Of a stretch of DNA of 64,000 nucleotides, positions 25,574-32,459 are shown one piece after another. Each line of letters starts with the position of its first letter. Position 1 is the first letter of the stretch. The DNA lies in the NCBI GenBank assembly GCA_038526245.1, contig JBCBGZ010000008.1, forward strand, positions 1 through 64,000, given 5' to 3'. The stretch comes from UBA5336 sp038526245. Lineage in GTDB: Bacteria; Pseudomonadota; Alphaproteobacteria; Caulobacterales; Hyphomonadaceae. The notes below the pieces were generated by a model, which had not been told where the DNA came from, ran no database searches, and worked only from the letters and a program-made list of their open reading frames with translations. The position numbers and the translations under genes were made by a program.

Positions 25574-25912
25574 CTAGCCGTAGATGCTCTCTTTGCCGAA
25601 GTGCTTTGTGAGCATGTAATAGATTGCAGCGCGATACTTGTTCCGGTCGGACTTGCCATACTGGTCAATCACGGCGTCGAGGCCCTCATCAAGCTTCGCG
25701 CCCTCTTTCACGCCGAGCTTTTTCATGAGGAAGTTCTTCTTCACGCGGTCCATTTCAGCCGGGTCATTGGCGGAAATGGTGGAGCTGTCGCGGTTATAGA
25801 TCGACGGACCACAGCCGATCGTCACCTTTTTCAGCAGGTCCATATCCACGGACACACCTTTTTCCTTCAGGACCTTGGCGTATTTCTCGATGAGTTCATC
25901 GCGTTTTGACAT
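25574..25912 (-). CDS. DUF2853 family protein
   Basis: Small soluble protein of 112 residues, family of unknown function. Seen: MSKRDELIEKYAKVLKEKG, then KVTIGCGPSIYNRDSSTIS, KKNFLMKKLGV and YRAAIYYMLTKHFGKESIYG, which I recognise as the DUF2853 pattern found mainly in Proteobacteria and Bacteroidetes. AGAAGGAG lies before the ATG; the upstream in-frame extension lacks a ribosome site. It has its own terminator and stands as a single-gene unit. The protein is lysine-rich and helical with one conserved cysteine (IGCGPS). Confidence 0.85.
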   Translation of the reverse strand: MSKRDELIEKYAKVLKEKGVSVDMDLLKKVTIGCGPSIYNRDSSTISANDPAEMDRVKKNFLMKKLGVKEGAKLDEGLDAVIDQYGKSDRNKYRAAIYYMLTKHFGKESIYG

Positions 25913-26045
25913 TGTCTTCTCCTTCTGGGGACAAATGCAGTTCCCATACGGGGCGCGATCTCTACTCCAGCCCCAAACAAACCGACTAGCCTGAGTCTCT
26001 TGCTTTGTGAAACTCTGCAACTGTATTTGCGGTAAGAATCAAGAC

Positions 26046-27233
26046 CTAAGCGGCTTTCATCTTGGTTATGGCCGCGTCTATGGTTTGCGTCGCCTCGCGC
26101 ACATCCTCGTCGGTTATGACAAGTGGCGGCGCCAGCCGGAGCACGTTGTTGCCTGCAACGCCAACAAGCAAATTGTGCTCGCGGCAGAGGTTTTGAAGCG
26201 GCTTTGGCGCGTCTTTCATCTTGAGGCCCGTCAAAAGCCCTTTGCCTGTAATGCCATCGCAAACATCCGGATGGCTTTCGGCAATGCCCGACAATGACTG
26301 CGCCAGGGTGCCGGCCACCCTGCGGACATCTGACAAGAACGCCTCGTCGCTAATTATATCCCAGACGACATTACCGACCGCCATTGCCAGCGGATTGCCG
26401 CCATAGGTCGATCCGTGGGAGCCAGGCTGCATCACCGAACCGGTTTCTTCCGTTGTCAGGCAGGCGCCGAAGGGGAACCCACCGCCAACCCCCTTGGCGA
26501 CACACATGATGTCTGGCGCGGCATTTTCGGCCCACTCATGGGCAAAGAGTTGCCCCGTCCGGCCCATGCCACATTGGACTTCATCATAGATCAGCAGAGC
26601 GCCGCGTTCGTCGCAAAGCTTGCGCAAACCCGTCAGGCACTGTTCCGGCATGGCGCGTACACCGCCTTCACCCTGAACGGGTTCGACAAACACAGCTGCG
26701 GTCTTTTCTGTCACTGCGCCATCGAGGGCGTCGTGATTGCCCCATTCCACCTGAGTAAAGCCGGGAAGGGCCGGGCCGAAGCCTTCCAGATATTTGGGAT
26801 TACCGCCAGCATTGATTGCGCCCAGTGAGCGACCGTGGAATGCGCCCGTGAAGGTGACAATTTCAAACCGTTCTTCGCGCCCGTTGGCCCAGTGATACTT
26901 CCGGGCGGTTTTCAGCGCGCACTCAACGGCCTCGGTGCCGGAATTTGTGAAGAAGACCCGGTCAGCGAACGTGCGCGCACACATCTTGGCGGCGAGGTCC
27001 TCGCCCGCGGGGACGCGAAACATGTTCGATGTATGCCACAGCTTCTCGGCCTGGCCCTTGAGTGCGTCCACCATGGCCGGATGGCTGTGCCCGAGAGCGC
27101 TCACGGCGATGCCCGCCACGAAATCGAGGTACGCCGTGCCATCCTGAGTGAAAAGACGCGTTCCTTCCCCACGAATGAAGGCCTCTTCTGGTGGTCGGTA
27201 GACGGGCATGATGTGCTGGCGAGGATCGCTCAC
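26046..27233 (-). CDS. argD: acetylornithine/succinylornithine-type aminotransferase
   Basis: PLP-dependent class-III aminotransferase, probably N-acetylornithine aminotransferase of arginine synthesis. 395 residues. Seen: MPVYRPPEEAFIRGEGTRLF with DGTAYLDFVAGIAV, TNSGTEAVECALKTARKYH, IYDEVQCGMGRTG, and the PLP lysine Lys247 in CVAKGVGGGFPFGA; LLTGLKMKDAP and LRLAPPLVITDEDV at the end fit ArgD. argF, which often follows argD in this class, is not adjacent; the gene stands alone. A closely related alternative is another omega-aminotransferase, but the N-terminal and final motifs favour ArgD. Confidence 0.88.
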   Translation of the reverse strand: MSDPRQHIMPVYRPPEEAFIRGEGTRLFTQDGTAYLDFVAGIAVSALGHSHPAMVDALKGQAEKLWHTSNMFRVPAGEDLAAKMCARTFADRVFFTNSGTEAVECALKTARKYHWANGREERFEIVTFTGAFHGRSLGAINAGGNPKYLEGFGPALPGFTQVEWGNHDALDGAVTEKTAAVFVEPVQGEGGVRAMPEQCLTGLRKLCDERGALLIYDEVQCGMGRTGQLFAHEWAENAAPDIMCVAKGVGGGFPFGACLTTEETGSVMQPGSHGSTYGGNPLAMAVGNVVWDIISDEAFLSDVRRVAGTLAQSLSGIAESHPDVCDGITGKGLLTGLKMKDAPKPLQNLCREHNLLVGVAGNNVLRLAPPLVITDEDVREATQTIDAAITKMKAA

Positions 27234-27391
27234 TTGGGGGCTCCATTGCAGTGGTATTTTTCCGGGATGGGGTGTGACAGGCCGTTGGCTATGTCAACGC
27301 CTAGACCGGCCCGCCAACGGGCGCAGCGTCATGAAGCCGACACCAACTATTAAACAACGTTTAGAAATTGATTGAAAAACGATATATACGC

Positions 27392-27419
27392 TTGACGAAA
27401 AGCGATAAATGCATATTGT
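27392..27419 (+). promoter_or_regulatory. candidate sigma-70 promoter for the 27.4-kb RNA
   Basis: TTGACG (27392-27397), 16-base spacer, TATTGT (27414-27419). The predicted start falls at the GG of 27426-27427, exactly where the closing stem of the candidate RNA begins. No protein gene lies in this direction until 27946. Confidence 0.45.
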
Positions 27420-27425
27420 TTATCA

Positions 27426-27562
27426 GGAAGTCAGCGGGTCGCGGTGCCAGAACTGCAACGCCCCTACCTCACCCCTGAGCCTCTGATGCCAGGCCCGCTG
27501 ATGGACTTCCAAACTGCCTCACACTTCAGGCCGGACACGTGCAGTGTCCGGCTCTCTTTTTA
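27426..27562 (+). ncRNA. candidate structured small RNA, about 137 nt
   Basis: Intergenic plus-strand unit with promoter-like boxes before it and a strong terminator at its end, but no reading frame of note. Seen: the 5' end GGAAGTC (27426-27432) pairs with GACTTCC (27504-27510), and the next six bases AGCGGG pair with CCCGCT (27494-27499), leaving a four-base bulge on one side; the inside is a C-rich loop region with CACC and CCTCAC stretches that could bind purine-rich ribosome sites. The terminator stem forms a second domain. The long closing stem recalls 6S-like layouts, but I cannot assign a family. Confidence rests on structure and signals, not on recognised homology. Confidence 0.5.
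27530..27562 (+). terminator. intrinsic terminator of the candidate small RNA
   Basis: Perfect nine-bp stem GCCGGACAC / GTGTCCGGC with a five-base loop (GTGCA), followed by TCTCTTTTTA. The T-run is on the plus strand only. There is no plus-strand protein gene upstream within the intergenic region, which is the main argument for an RNA gene here. Confidence 0.82.
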
Positions 27563-27581
27563 TCTGCATGTCAGGATCAGT

Positions 27582-27621
27582 TAAAAAGAAAGGCGCGGTC
27601 AGCCTTTCGACTTCCGCGCCT
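27582..27621 (-). terminator. intrinsic terminator, minus strand
   Basis: Eight-bp stem AGGCGCGG / CCGCGCCT with a 15-base loop, then TTTCTTTTTAA on the minus strand. It converges with the plus-strand terminator that ends 20 bases away. Confidence 0.7.
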
Positions 27622-27637
27622 CCCACACTCGCAGCAT
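27599..27637 (-). CDS. possible 12-residue peptide MLRVWEARKSKG
   Basis: Twelve-codon frame on the minus strand preceded by GGGAGGAA directly before its ATG, a strong ribosome site, and ending inside the terminator stem at 27591-27621. About 50 bases upstream, at 27684-27689, a perfect TTGACA box is present on the same strand, with only a weak -10 (TTTTCT) at 17-base spacing. It may be a leader peptide, a tiny protein or a chance frame inside a small RNA. The downstream gene on this strand is argD, more than 360 bases away, so attenuation of argD is possible but not shown. Confidence 0.3.
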   Translation of the reverse strand: MLRVWEARKSKG

Positions 27638-27913
27638 TTCCTCCCAGAAACTGCTAGGTTAGAAAAACTTTCAGCACACGATCTGTCAATGCGTTTTGTG
27701 TATTCTTTTTCATTAGCCGTTGAAAACGCTCCGCATGCGGTCGAAGCGAGAATCATAGTGTTTTGAGGTGGATAGACTTTTCGAAGGGTCGTCACCTGCA
27801 ATTCAGCGTGTAAGAAGAGCTGTATTGATCGCCAAAAAGTGGTGCTGTTCGGATGAAAACGAATCCGCCAGCCTTCACGGTATGGCGTTTCGGGCGAACG
27901 GCATGGTGATTGC

Positions 27914-27930
27914 TTCCCTCTCCGAGGGAA
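27914..27930 (+). promoter_or_regulatory. hairpin just before a ribosome site
   Basis: Seven-bp perfect stem TTCCCTC / GAGGGAA with a three-base loop, ending two bases before AGGAGG of the gene at 27946. Such a stem could tune ribosome access; no T-run, so not a terminator. Confidence 0.4.
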
Positions 27931-27945
27931 TCAGGAGGCTGTGCC

Positions 27946-28422
27946 ATGCTGAAACCAATTCTCCTTGTTTGCGCGCTATATTTTTGTCCATCGACGGCAA
28001 GTGCGGAGGCGCAACTCTCAACGGAGTGGTCCAGAACTGCTGCAAACCTGTCAGAGGACGTAACATCCGCGCTCGAAGGCGAGCCCATGGACATATCCGT
28101 TGAGCACGAGATTGCCCGGTTTGCGTCTACAGCCGAGCGGTTGTCGCGGGACATGTCCAGTATTGAAGGCGCTGAAGACCTGGTGTGTATATTCCGAGGG
28201 ATCGCTGAGGATGCGGATCTACAGCTCCGCATGCTGCATATGCCGGGGGAGCGTCAGGCGTCCCTGCGCCGTTTGGCGACTTTGTTGCACGACGCCGAAC
28301 GCATCGGGCTGGCGGCAGCGCACCTTGAAGCGCGCGGTCATACGCGATCGGAAATCAGTGCGCCAATGTCGTGCGAAGCCGACCCGGAACAGGCGTATCA
28401 GTACTTGACGGAACAGCCATAG
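27946..28422 (+). CDS. small secreted protein of unknown function
   Basis: Exported protein of 158 residues, not recognised. Seen: signal peptide MLKPILLVCALYFCPSTASA, then a helical mature part of about 138 residues with two cysteines (LVCIFRG and MSCEADPE) that could form a disulfide, and a mid-region RLATLLHDAERIGLAAAHLEARGH. AGGAGG lies 7 bases before the ATG; the upstream in-frame ATG at 27910 has no ribosome site. Its last 25 bases overlap the convergent redoxin gene. About 380 bases before it belong to the non-coding island. Clear signal, ribosome site and amphipathic pattern argue for a real gene. Confidence 0.7.
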   Translation: MLKPILLVCALYFCPSTASAEAQLSTEWSRTAANLSEDVTSALEGEPMDISVEHEIARFASTAERLSRDMSSIEGAEDLVCIFRGIAEDADLQLRMLHMPGERQASLRRLATLLHDAERIGLAAAHLEARGHTRSEISAPMSCEADPEQAYQYLTEQP

Positions 28423-29042
28423 GGCTTGGTGGCATCGGGATCCGGGCTTTCGCCTGAGCCCACAGCGGCAAGTGCCATTTCGACATAGGGATCAGCATCG
28501 GGAATATCTCGTGGCCTCGCCGAGCTGATCGAGTCGATTGCGCCATTGTAGGCCAACTCACCGTCCGCTCCGATGACGTACATGTGCGGGGTGGTTTTGG
28601 CGCCATAAAGGCGGCCGATATCACCGCTTTCATCAAGGATGACGTGGGCAGGGGCCGCGCTGCGGGTTTCTGAAAGCGCGTTGGCTTCTTCAGCAGAGAC
28701 ATGTCCCTGCTTTCCGGGAGCGGACGAAATTACCGATAGCCAGACAACATCACCAGCGGCTGCGTCGGCCTGTAGGCCCTGCATATTCGCCAACTCCGCG
28801 TCATAGTGTTTCCGCACAAACGGGCAGTCGTGATTGGTCCATTCCAGCACTACGGTCTTGCCTTCTAAGTCAGACAAAGAAACGGTCTCTCCGGAGCTGG
28901 TGGTCCCGGTGAAATCAGGTGCCATGATGCCGGGTGACAGTTCGACGGTTTCTGCCGACGCCGTTGAGGCGACGAGGGCGCCCACGGTCAAACAGACGGC
29001 CGCTGCCATGCCGCCAGCAACGAAAACATTCCGGGTGTTCAT
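28398..29042 (-). CDS. periplasmic redoxin (AhpC/TSA-thioredoxin fold)
   Basis: Exported thioredoxin-fold protein of 214 residues. Seen: signal peptide ending VASTASA, then IMAPDFTGTTSSGETVSLSDLEGK as in peroxiredoxins, and a single redox cysteine Cys73 in EWTNHDCPFVRKHY; later AAPAHVILDESGDIGRLYGA and TPHMYVIGADGELAYNG give the cis-proline TPH. The NHDCPFV-type motif is typical of a redoxin group paired with DsbD-like proteins. It lies 48 bases after the DsbD-like gene on the same strand, so the two are probably an operon, the membrane protein supplying electrons. Peroxidase or thiol-transfer role not resolved. Confidence 0.84.
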   Translation of the reverse strand: MNTRNVFVAGGMAAAVCLTVGALVASTASAETVELSPGIMAPDFTGTTSSGETVSLSDLEGKTVVLEWTNHDCPFVRKHYDAELANMQGLQADAAAGDVVWLSVISSAPGKQGHVSAEEANALSETRSAAPAHVILDESGDIGRLYGAKTTPHMYVIGADGELAYNGAIDSISSARPRDIPDADPYVEMALAAVGSGESPDPDATKPYGCSVKY

Positions 29043-29090
29043 GGTGAGAGCTCCGCTTGATGCTTCAGCTGTGAAATAGGATGACAGACC

Positions 29091-31220
29091 CTAATTTCGA
29101 GTCACTGCGTCGATTTCGCGGATCATGAGCCCTGGCGTGAGCGTTTGTGGCAGGATCTTCGGTTCTGCGGCCCCCGGGGCAAACATGAGGTACATGGGAA
29201 CGCCCGGGCGCCCACGCAGTTTCAGCTCATCGGCAATCATTGGATCCTTAGTGGTAAAGTCGGCCACCAGGAAGGCCATGTCGGCCGTGTCCATGGCAGA
29301 CAGCACTTCTGGCCGCGTCAGCGTCGTGCGCTTGTTGGCCTGGCAGATCATGCACCAAGTGGCAGTGAAATCTACAAAGACCGGACGGCCTTCGGCGGTG
29401 AGCTCAGCCACGCGATCTGGGCTCCACGCCTCTGTTTCGACGCTGGCGGCGTAAGTTGGCGTGCCAGCGTCTGCGGTCAGCGGTGTGCGCGCCGTCGTGA
29501 ATGGGAGGGCGATCCCGCCGAGAATCGCGAGCGCACCCAGGGCTATTGCAATGGGTTTGAACGCCCCACCTGCTGATTTCATTGCCCAAATACCAAAAGC
29601 GATCAGTGTCGCGGCCATGGCCAGCCAAGCTACGGCGCCCGTCCCGGCCTGGTCTCCAAGCACAAACAAGAGGGCCGCGGCGGTGAGGAACATGGGGAAG
29701 GCAAAGAACTGCTTCACGCGCTCCATCCAGGCGCCCGGCTTGGGAAGGAAGCGCGCGAGGCCCGGAACGAAGCTGAGCAGCAGGAAAGGGAGTGCGAGGC
29801 CGAGGCCCAGCATCAGATAGATGAAGAAGACTTCCAGCGCTGGCCGCTCCAACACTGCGCCCAATGATGCGCCTACAAAGGGGCCCACACAGGGCGCGCC
29901 TGCCGTTGCCGCCAGCGCGCCGGTGGCGAATGCGCCAAGGTTTCCGCCACGGCTAGCCGCGCCAGACCCGACATTCTGTATCGATGTGCCTGCCTCGAAC
30001 ATGCCAAGCAGCCAGAGGCCCAGGACAAATGCGCCGAGGGCGAGTGCGGCAACGACGATGGGGTATTGGAGGAGAGACCCAAGAGCCCAGAACTCGCCGG
30101 CTGATCTCAGGGCGACAAAGGCCGCTGCCAGCGCGGCGAAGGATAAAAGGACGCCAGCTGTGTACCAGAGCCCATGGGTTTTCAGGTGGTTTGCATCGCC
30201 GCTGCCAGCAGCCGAGACCATGCCCATCGCCTTGATGGACAAAACCGGCAAGACGCAGGGCATCAGATTCAGGACCAATCCGCCCAGCAGCGCCAATCCT
30301 GCCAGGGCCAGAAGATTGATGCCTTCTTGAGCGCCTGTCGTTGAGCCCGCAAACGCGGGTGACGCCGTTCCAAATGTTCCCTGCAGGGGCGCGGACGCTA
30401 TGGGCGCGCTGATGAGATATCCGCTGCGAGTTCCGTCGCTTGCGGTTGCGACAATGACGCCGTCCAGCGTTTCGCTGAGGCTCTCCCGCGCAACCTTGCG
30501 CATGTCGAGGCTCGCGCCGTTGGGGCCTGTGGACTGGCTCTGTACGGCCGCATGCACGATCTCGTTCTGGTAAGGAAAAAACCGCAACGACGTTTCATCG
30601 AGCAAACCTTCGGTGCCTGGTGCCAGATTAAGCTGGAGGCCGTCGTTGGTCTCCCGAATGGCAGTTTCGCCTTCAAATGGGACTGGCGTTGCGGCGATTG
30701 CGGCCGCGATCTTTGCAGCATTTGCTTCATCAGGCACCTGGCTCGTGCCGATAAACAGGGTGAAATCGACAGGTGCGCTCTCAGGGATGCAGACATCCTT
30801 GCAGATCAGATAGTCGGCGACACCCTTGAAAATGATCGAACCAAGCGCGTCTTCCGGCACCGTCACGGCAAAGGGAAGCGTGACCGCGTTATCGTATCCG
30901 TAGTCCATGATCTCGCCTTCGACCACGGGCAGGAGTTTCGGGATCGGCCAAACAAAATCTTCGTCTTCAGTCTTCTCGCCGAGGGGGCCCTCTTCCCAGA
31001 AGATTTCGGGCGGGAGGCCAGCGTCCCCAGCATTGCGCCAGTACACATGCCATCCTTCGTCGAGGGTCTTGTCCAGCGCCAGGTAAATCGTCTCGCCCGG
31101 CAACGCGGTGGTCCGCTCCGAGATCAGTTCGACTTCGGCGTGGCCTGCATCATAGGGCTCAGCTCTCGCGGCGAATGAAAAAGCCAAGGCGCAGGCAAGA
31201 AGAACCAAGGATCGAATCAT
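29091..31220 (-). CDS. DsbD/ScsB-like thiol:disulfide interchange protein
   Basis: Moves reducing equivalents from cytoplasmic thioredoxin to the periplasm. 709 residues from the ATG at 31220. Seen in order: signal peptide (ALAFSFAARA), an N-terminal periplasmic domain with a cysteine pair LICKDVCIPE, eight or so membrane segments with the key cysteines in NLMPCVLPVLSIKAMGM and AGAPCVGPFVGASLG, and a C-terminal thioredoxin domain with Cys623-x-x-Cys626 in FTATWCMICQANK. The N-terminal domain is of the ScsB/DUF-type rather than the E. coli DsbD-alpha type. Operon with the redoxin gene behind it. Confidence 0.9.
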   Translation of the reverse strand: MIRSLVLLACALAFSFAARAEPYDAGHAEVELISERTTALPGETIYLALDKTLDEGWHVYWRNAGDAGLPPEIFWEEGPLGEKTEDEDFVWPIPKLLPVVEGEIMDYGYDNAVTLPFAVTVPEDALGSIIFKGVADYLICKDVCIPESAPVDFTLFIGTSQVPDEANAAKIAAAIAATPVPFEGETAIRETNDGLQLNLAPGTEGLLDETSLRFFPYQNEIVHAAVQSQSTGPNGASLDMRKVARESLSETLDGVIVATASDGTRSGYLISAPIASAPLQGTFGTASPAFAGSTTGAQEGINLLALAGLALLGGLVLNLMPCVLPVLSIKAMGMVSAAGSGDANHLKTHGLWYTAGVLLSFAALAAAFVALRSAGEFWALGSLLQYPIVVAALALGAFVLGLWLLGMFEAGTSIQNVGSGAASRGGNLGAFATGALAATAGAPCVGPFVGASLGAVLERPALEVFFIYLMLGLGLALPFLLLSFVPGLARFLPKPGAWMERVKQFFAFPMFLTAAALLFVLGDQAGTGAVAWLAMAATLIAFGIWAMKSAGGAFKPIAIALGALAILGGIALPFTTARTPLTADAGTPTYAASVETEAWSPDRVAELTAEGRPVFVDFTATWCMICQANKRTTLTRPEVLSAMDTADMAFLVADFTTKDPMIADELKLRGRPGVPMYLMFAPGAAEPKILPQTLTPGLMIREIDAVTRN

Positions 31221-31338
31221 GATTGGCCTTTTTGGGGAGAATTCGGGAGTTCTGGTGGGCATATGCCCATGACGCTAACATATCGAAAGGCCCTCTCGAA
31301 ATCTTGAGGAGGGCGTGTTTATGCGATTGGCGATAAGA

Positions 31339-31370
31339 AAAGGGCGGCTTTCAAACTAAAGCCGCCCTTT
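31339..31370 (-). terminator. intrinsic terminator after the SapC gene
   Basis: Thirteen-bp stem AAAGGGCGGCTTT / AAAGCCGCCCTTT with a six-base loop; on the minus strand it is followed by TCTTATC with the stem's own T-run, 30 bases after the SapC stop. It could also work on the plus strand. Confidence 0.78.
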
Positions 31371-31399
31371 CTAGTTGATGTTTTCAAGTTCGAGCAGGC

Positions 31400-32332
31400 T
31401 TATGCCGTGCCAGCCTGACCTGAATTTGCGCGGATTGCACGCTGGATAATCCGCGACCAGTTCAGCAGTGAAATCAGGTGCGCGTAGATTGCGCCCACAG
31501 CACCATTGTTTTTCAGTTCCATGAACTGCTCTGGTGGCAGCGCATTGAGCTTCTCTTCAGAAACGGCCCAGTAATCGGCGATCTTCTGTTGCTCGCCGGC
31601 GGGGTTGCCCTGCGCGTCACGCGGCTGGAATGCCACCGACTTTTGCTCGAACAGGTCGAACTTGCGCAGGATATCGGCAAACTCCGATGTGGCGCGGCGT
31701 TGGCGCTCAAACTCTTTGCAGAATTCGATGGCGTCATTGGTGAACTTCGAAGGTTGCCCATTCTCGAAGAAAGGCACTTCAGGCTGCTCTGAAACCATCG
31801 GGGCCTGACGGTCCACGCACAGCAGGAGCCGGTCTGAATTGTTGTCAGCGGCAAACACGAAGGGATAACGGCGCACAAACGCAGGTACGTAATAGTCTTG
31901 CTCAGTCAGGCCCTCAGGCGTGACGAACAGGTTCTGGCCCTGGCGCACGCCCATGACTGCAACGGGAACACGTTCGTCGCCAACAAAGATCACCGGGTAG
32001 GCGCTTGCGGCCATGCCGAACTCGGTTACCGTCACAGGGACAGCGTGGGCTTCGCGAAGGAAGCTGAAGGGCTGTTGAATCTGTTTTACGCCGAGCGCGC
32101 CATGGGCTTCCGGAGAAAGCGGCTCAGGCTGTTTGTAGAACAGTACATTCCCTGTCAGTTGGGCGCCGCCTTCGGGCGCGCCTGGGTTGCCCTGCATGGG
32201 CTGCTGGCCGGGCTGGGCCGCCATGGGGCCGCCGGGTTGTCCTGGCTGTCCGGGTTGTCCCGGAGCGATCGGTTGGCCAGGCTGTCCCGGAGCGCCGGGT
32301 TGGCCTGGGGGCTGGTTGGGATTGTTGTCCAC
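31400..32332 (-). CDS. SapC family protein with collagen-like N-terminus
   Basis: 310-residue protein of the SapC family, named after an S-layer-associated protein of unknown mechanism. Seen: the first 50 residues are repeats of G-x-P and P-G-Q (for example PGQPGAPGQPGQP), followed by the SapC core with YPVIFVGDERVPVAVMGVR, YYVPAFVRRYPFVFA and LLLCVDRQAPMVS, and a C-terminal region ending LLNWSRIIQRA. No signal peptide is present, so the protein is cytoplasmic or exported by another route. Standard SapC proteins are near 240-260 residues; the collagen-like extension is extra. A single-gene unit with its own terminator. Confidence 0.88.
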   Translation of the reverse strand: MDNNPNQPPGQPGAPGQPGQPIAPGQPGQPGQPGGPMAAQPGQQPMQGNPGAPEGGAQLTGNVLFYKQPEPLSPEAHGALGVKQIQQPFSFLREAHAVPVTVTEFGMAASAYPVIFVGDERVPVAVMGVRQGQNLFVTPEGLTEQDYYVPAFVRRYPFVFAADNNSDRLLLCVDRQAPMVSEQPEVPFFENGQPSKFTNDAIEFCKEFERQRRATSEFADILRKFDLFEQKSVAFQPRDAQGNPAGEQQKIADYWAVSEEKLNALPPEQFMELKNNGAVGAIYAHLISLLNWSRIIQRAIRANSGQAGTA

Positions 32333-32459
32333 AGGTCTGCTCCTCGTCTCGTGCGGCGGACGCTTAGCCGATATGGCAGGCTCCTACAACCGCCACCGAC
32401 CAGTCGATCGCCGTTAAATTCCCTTTACGCAGCAGGCGGCTGCTTCCACCTTACGCCCC

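Noticed and set aside
27426..27562. SRP RNA or tmRNA identity for the intergenic RNA
   Set aside because: No GGAAG...GCAG tetraloop pattern of SRP RNA in the right context and no tRNA-like end with CCA; family left open.
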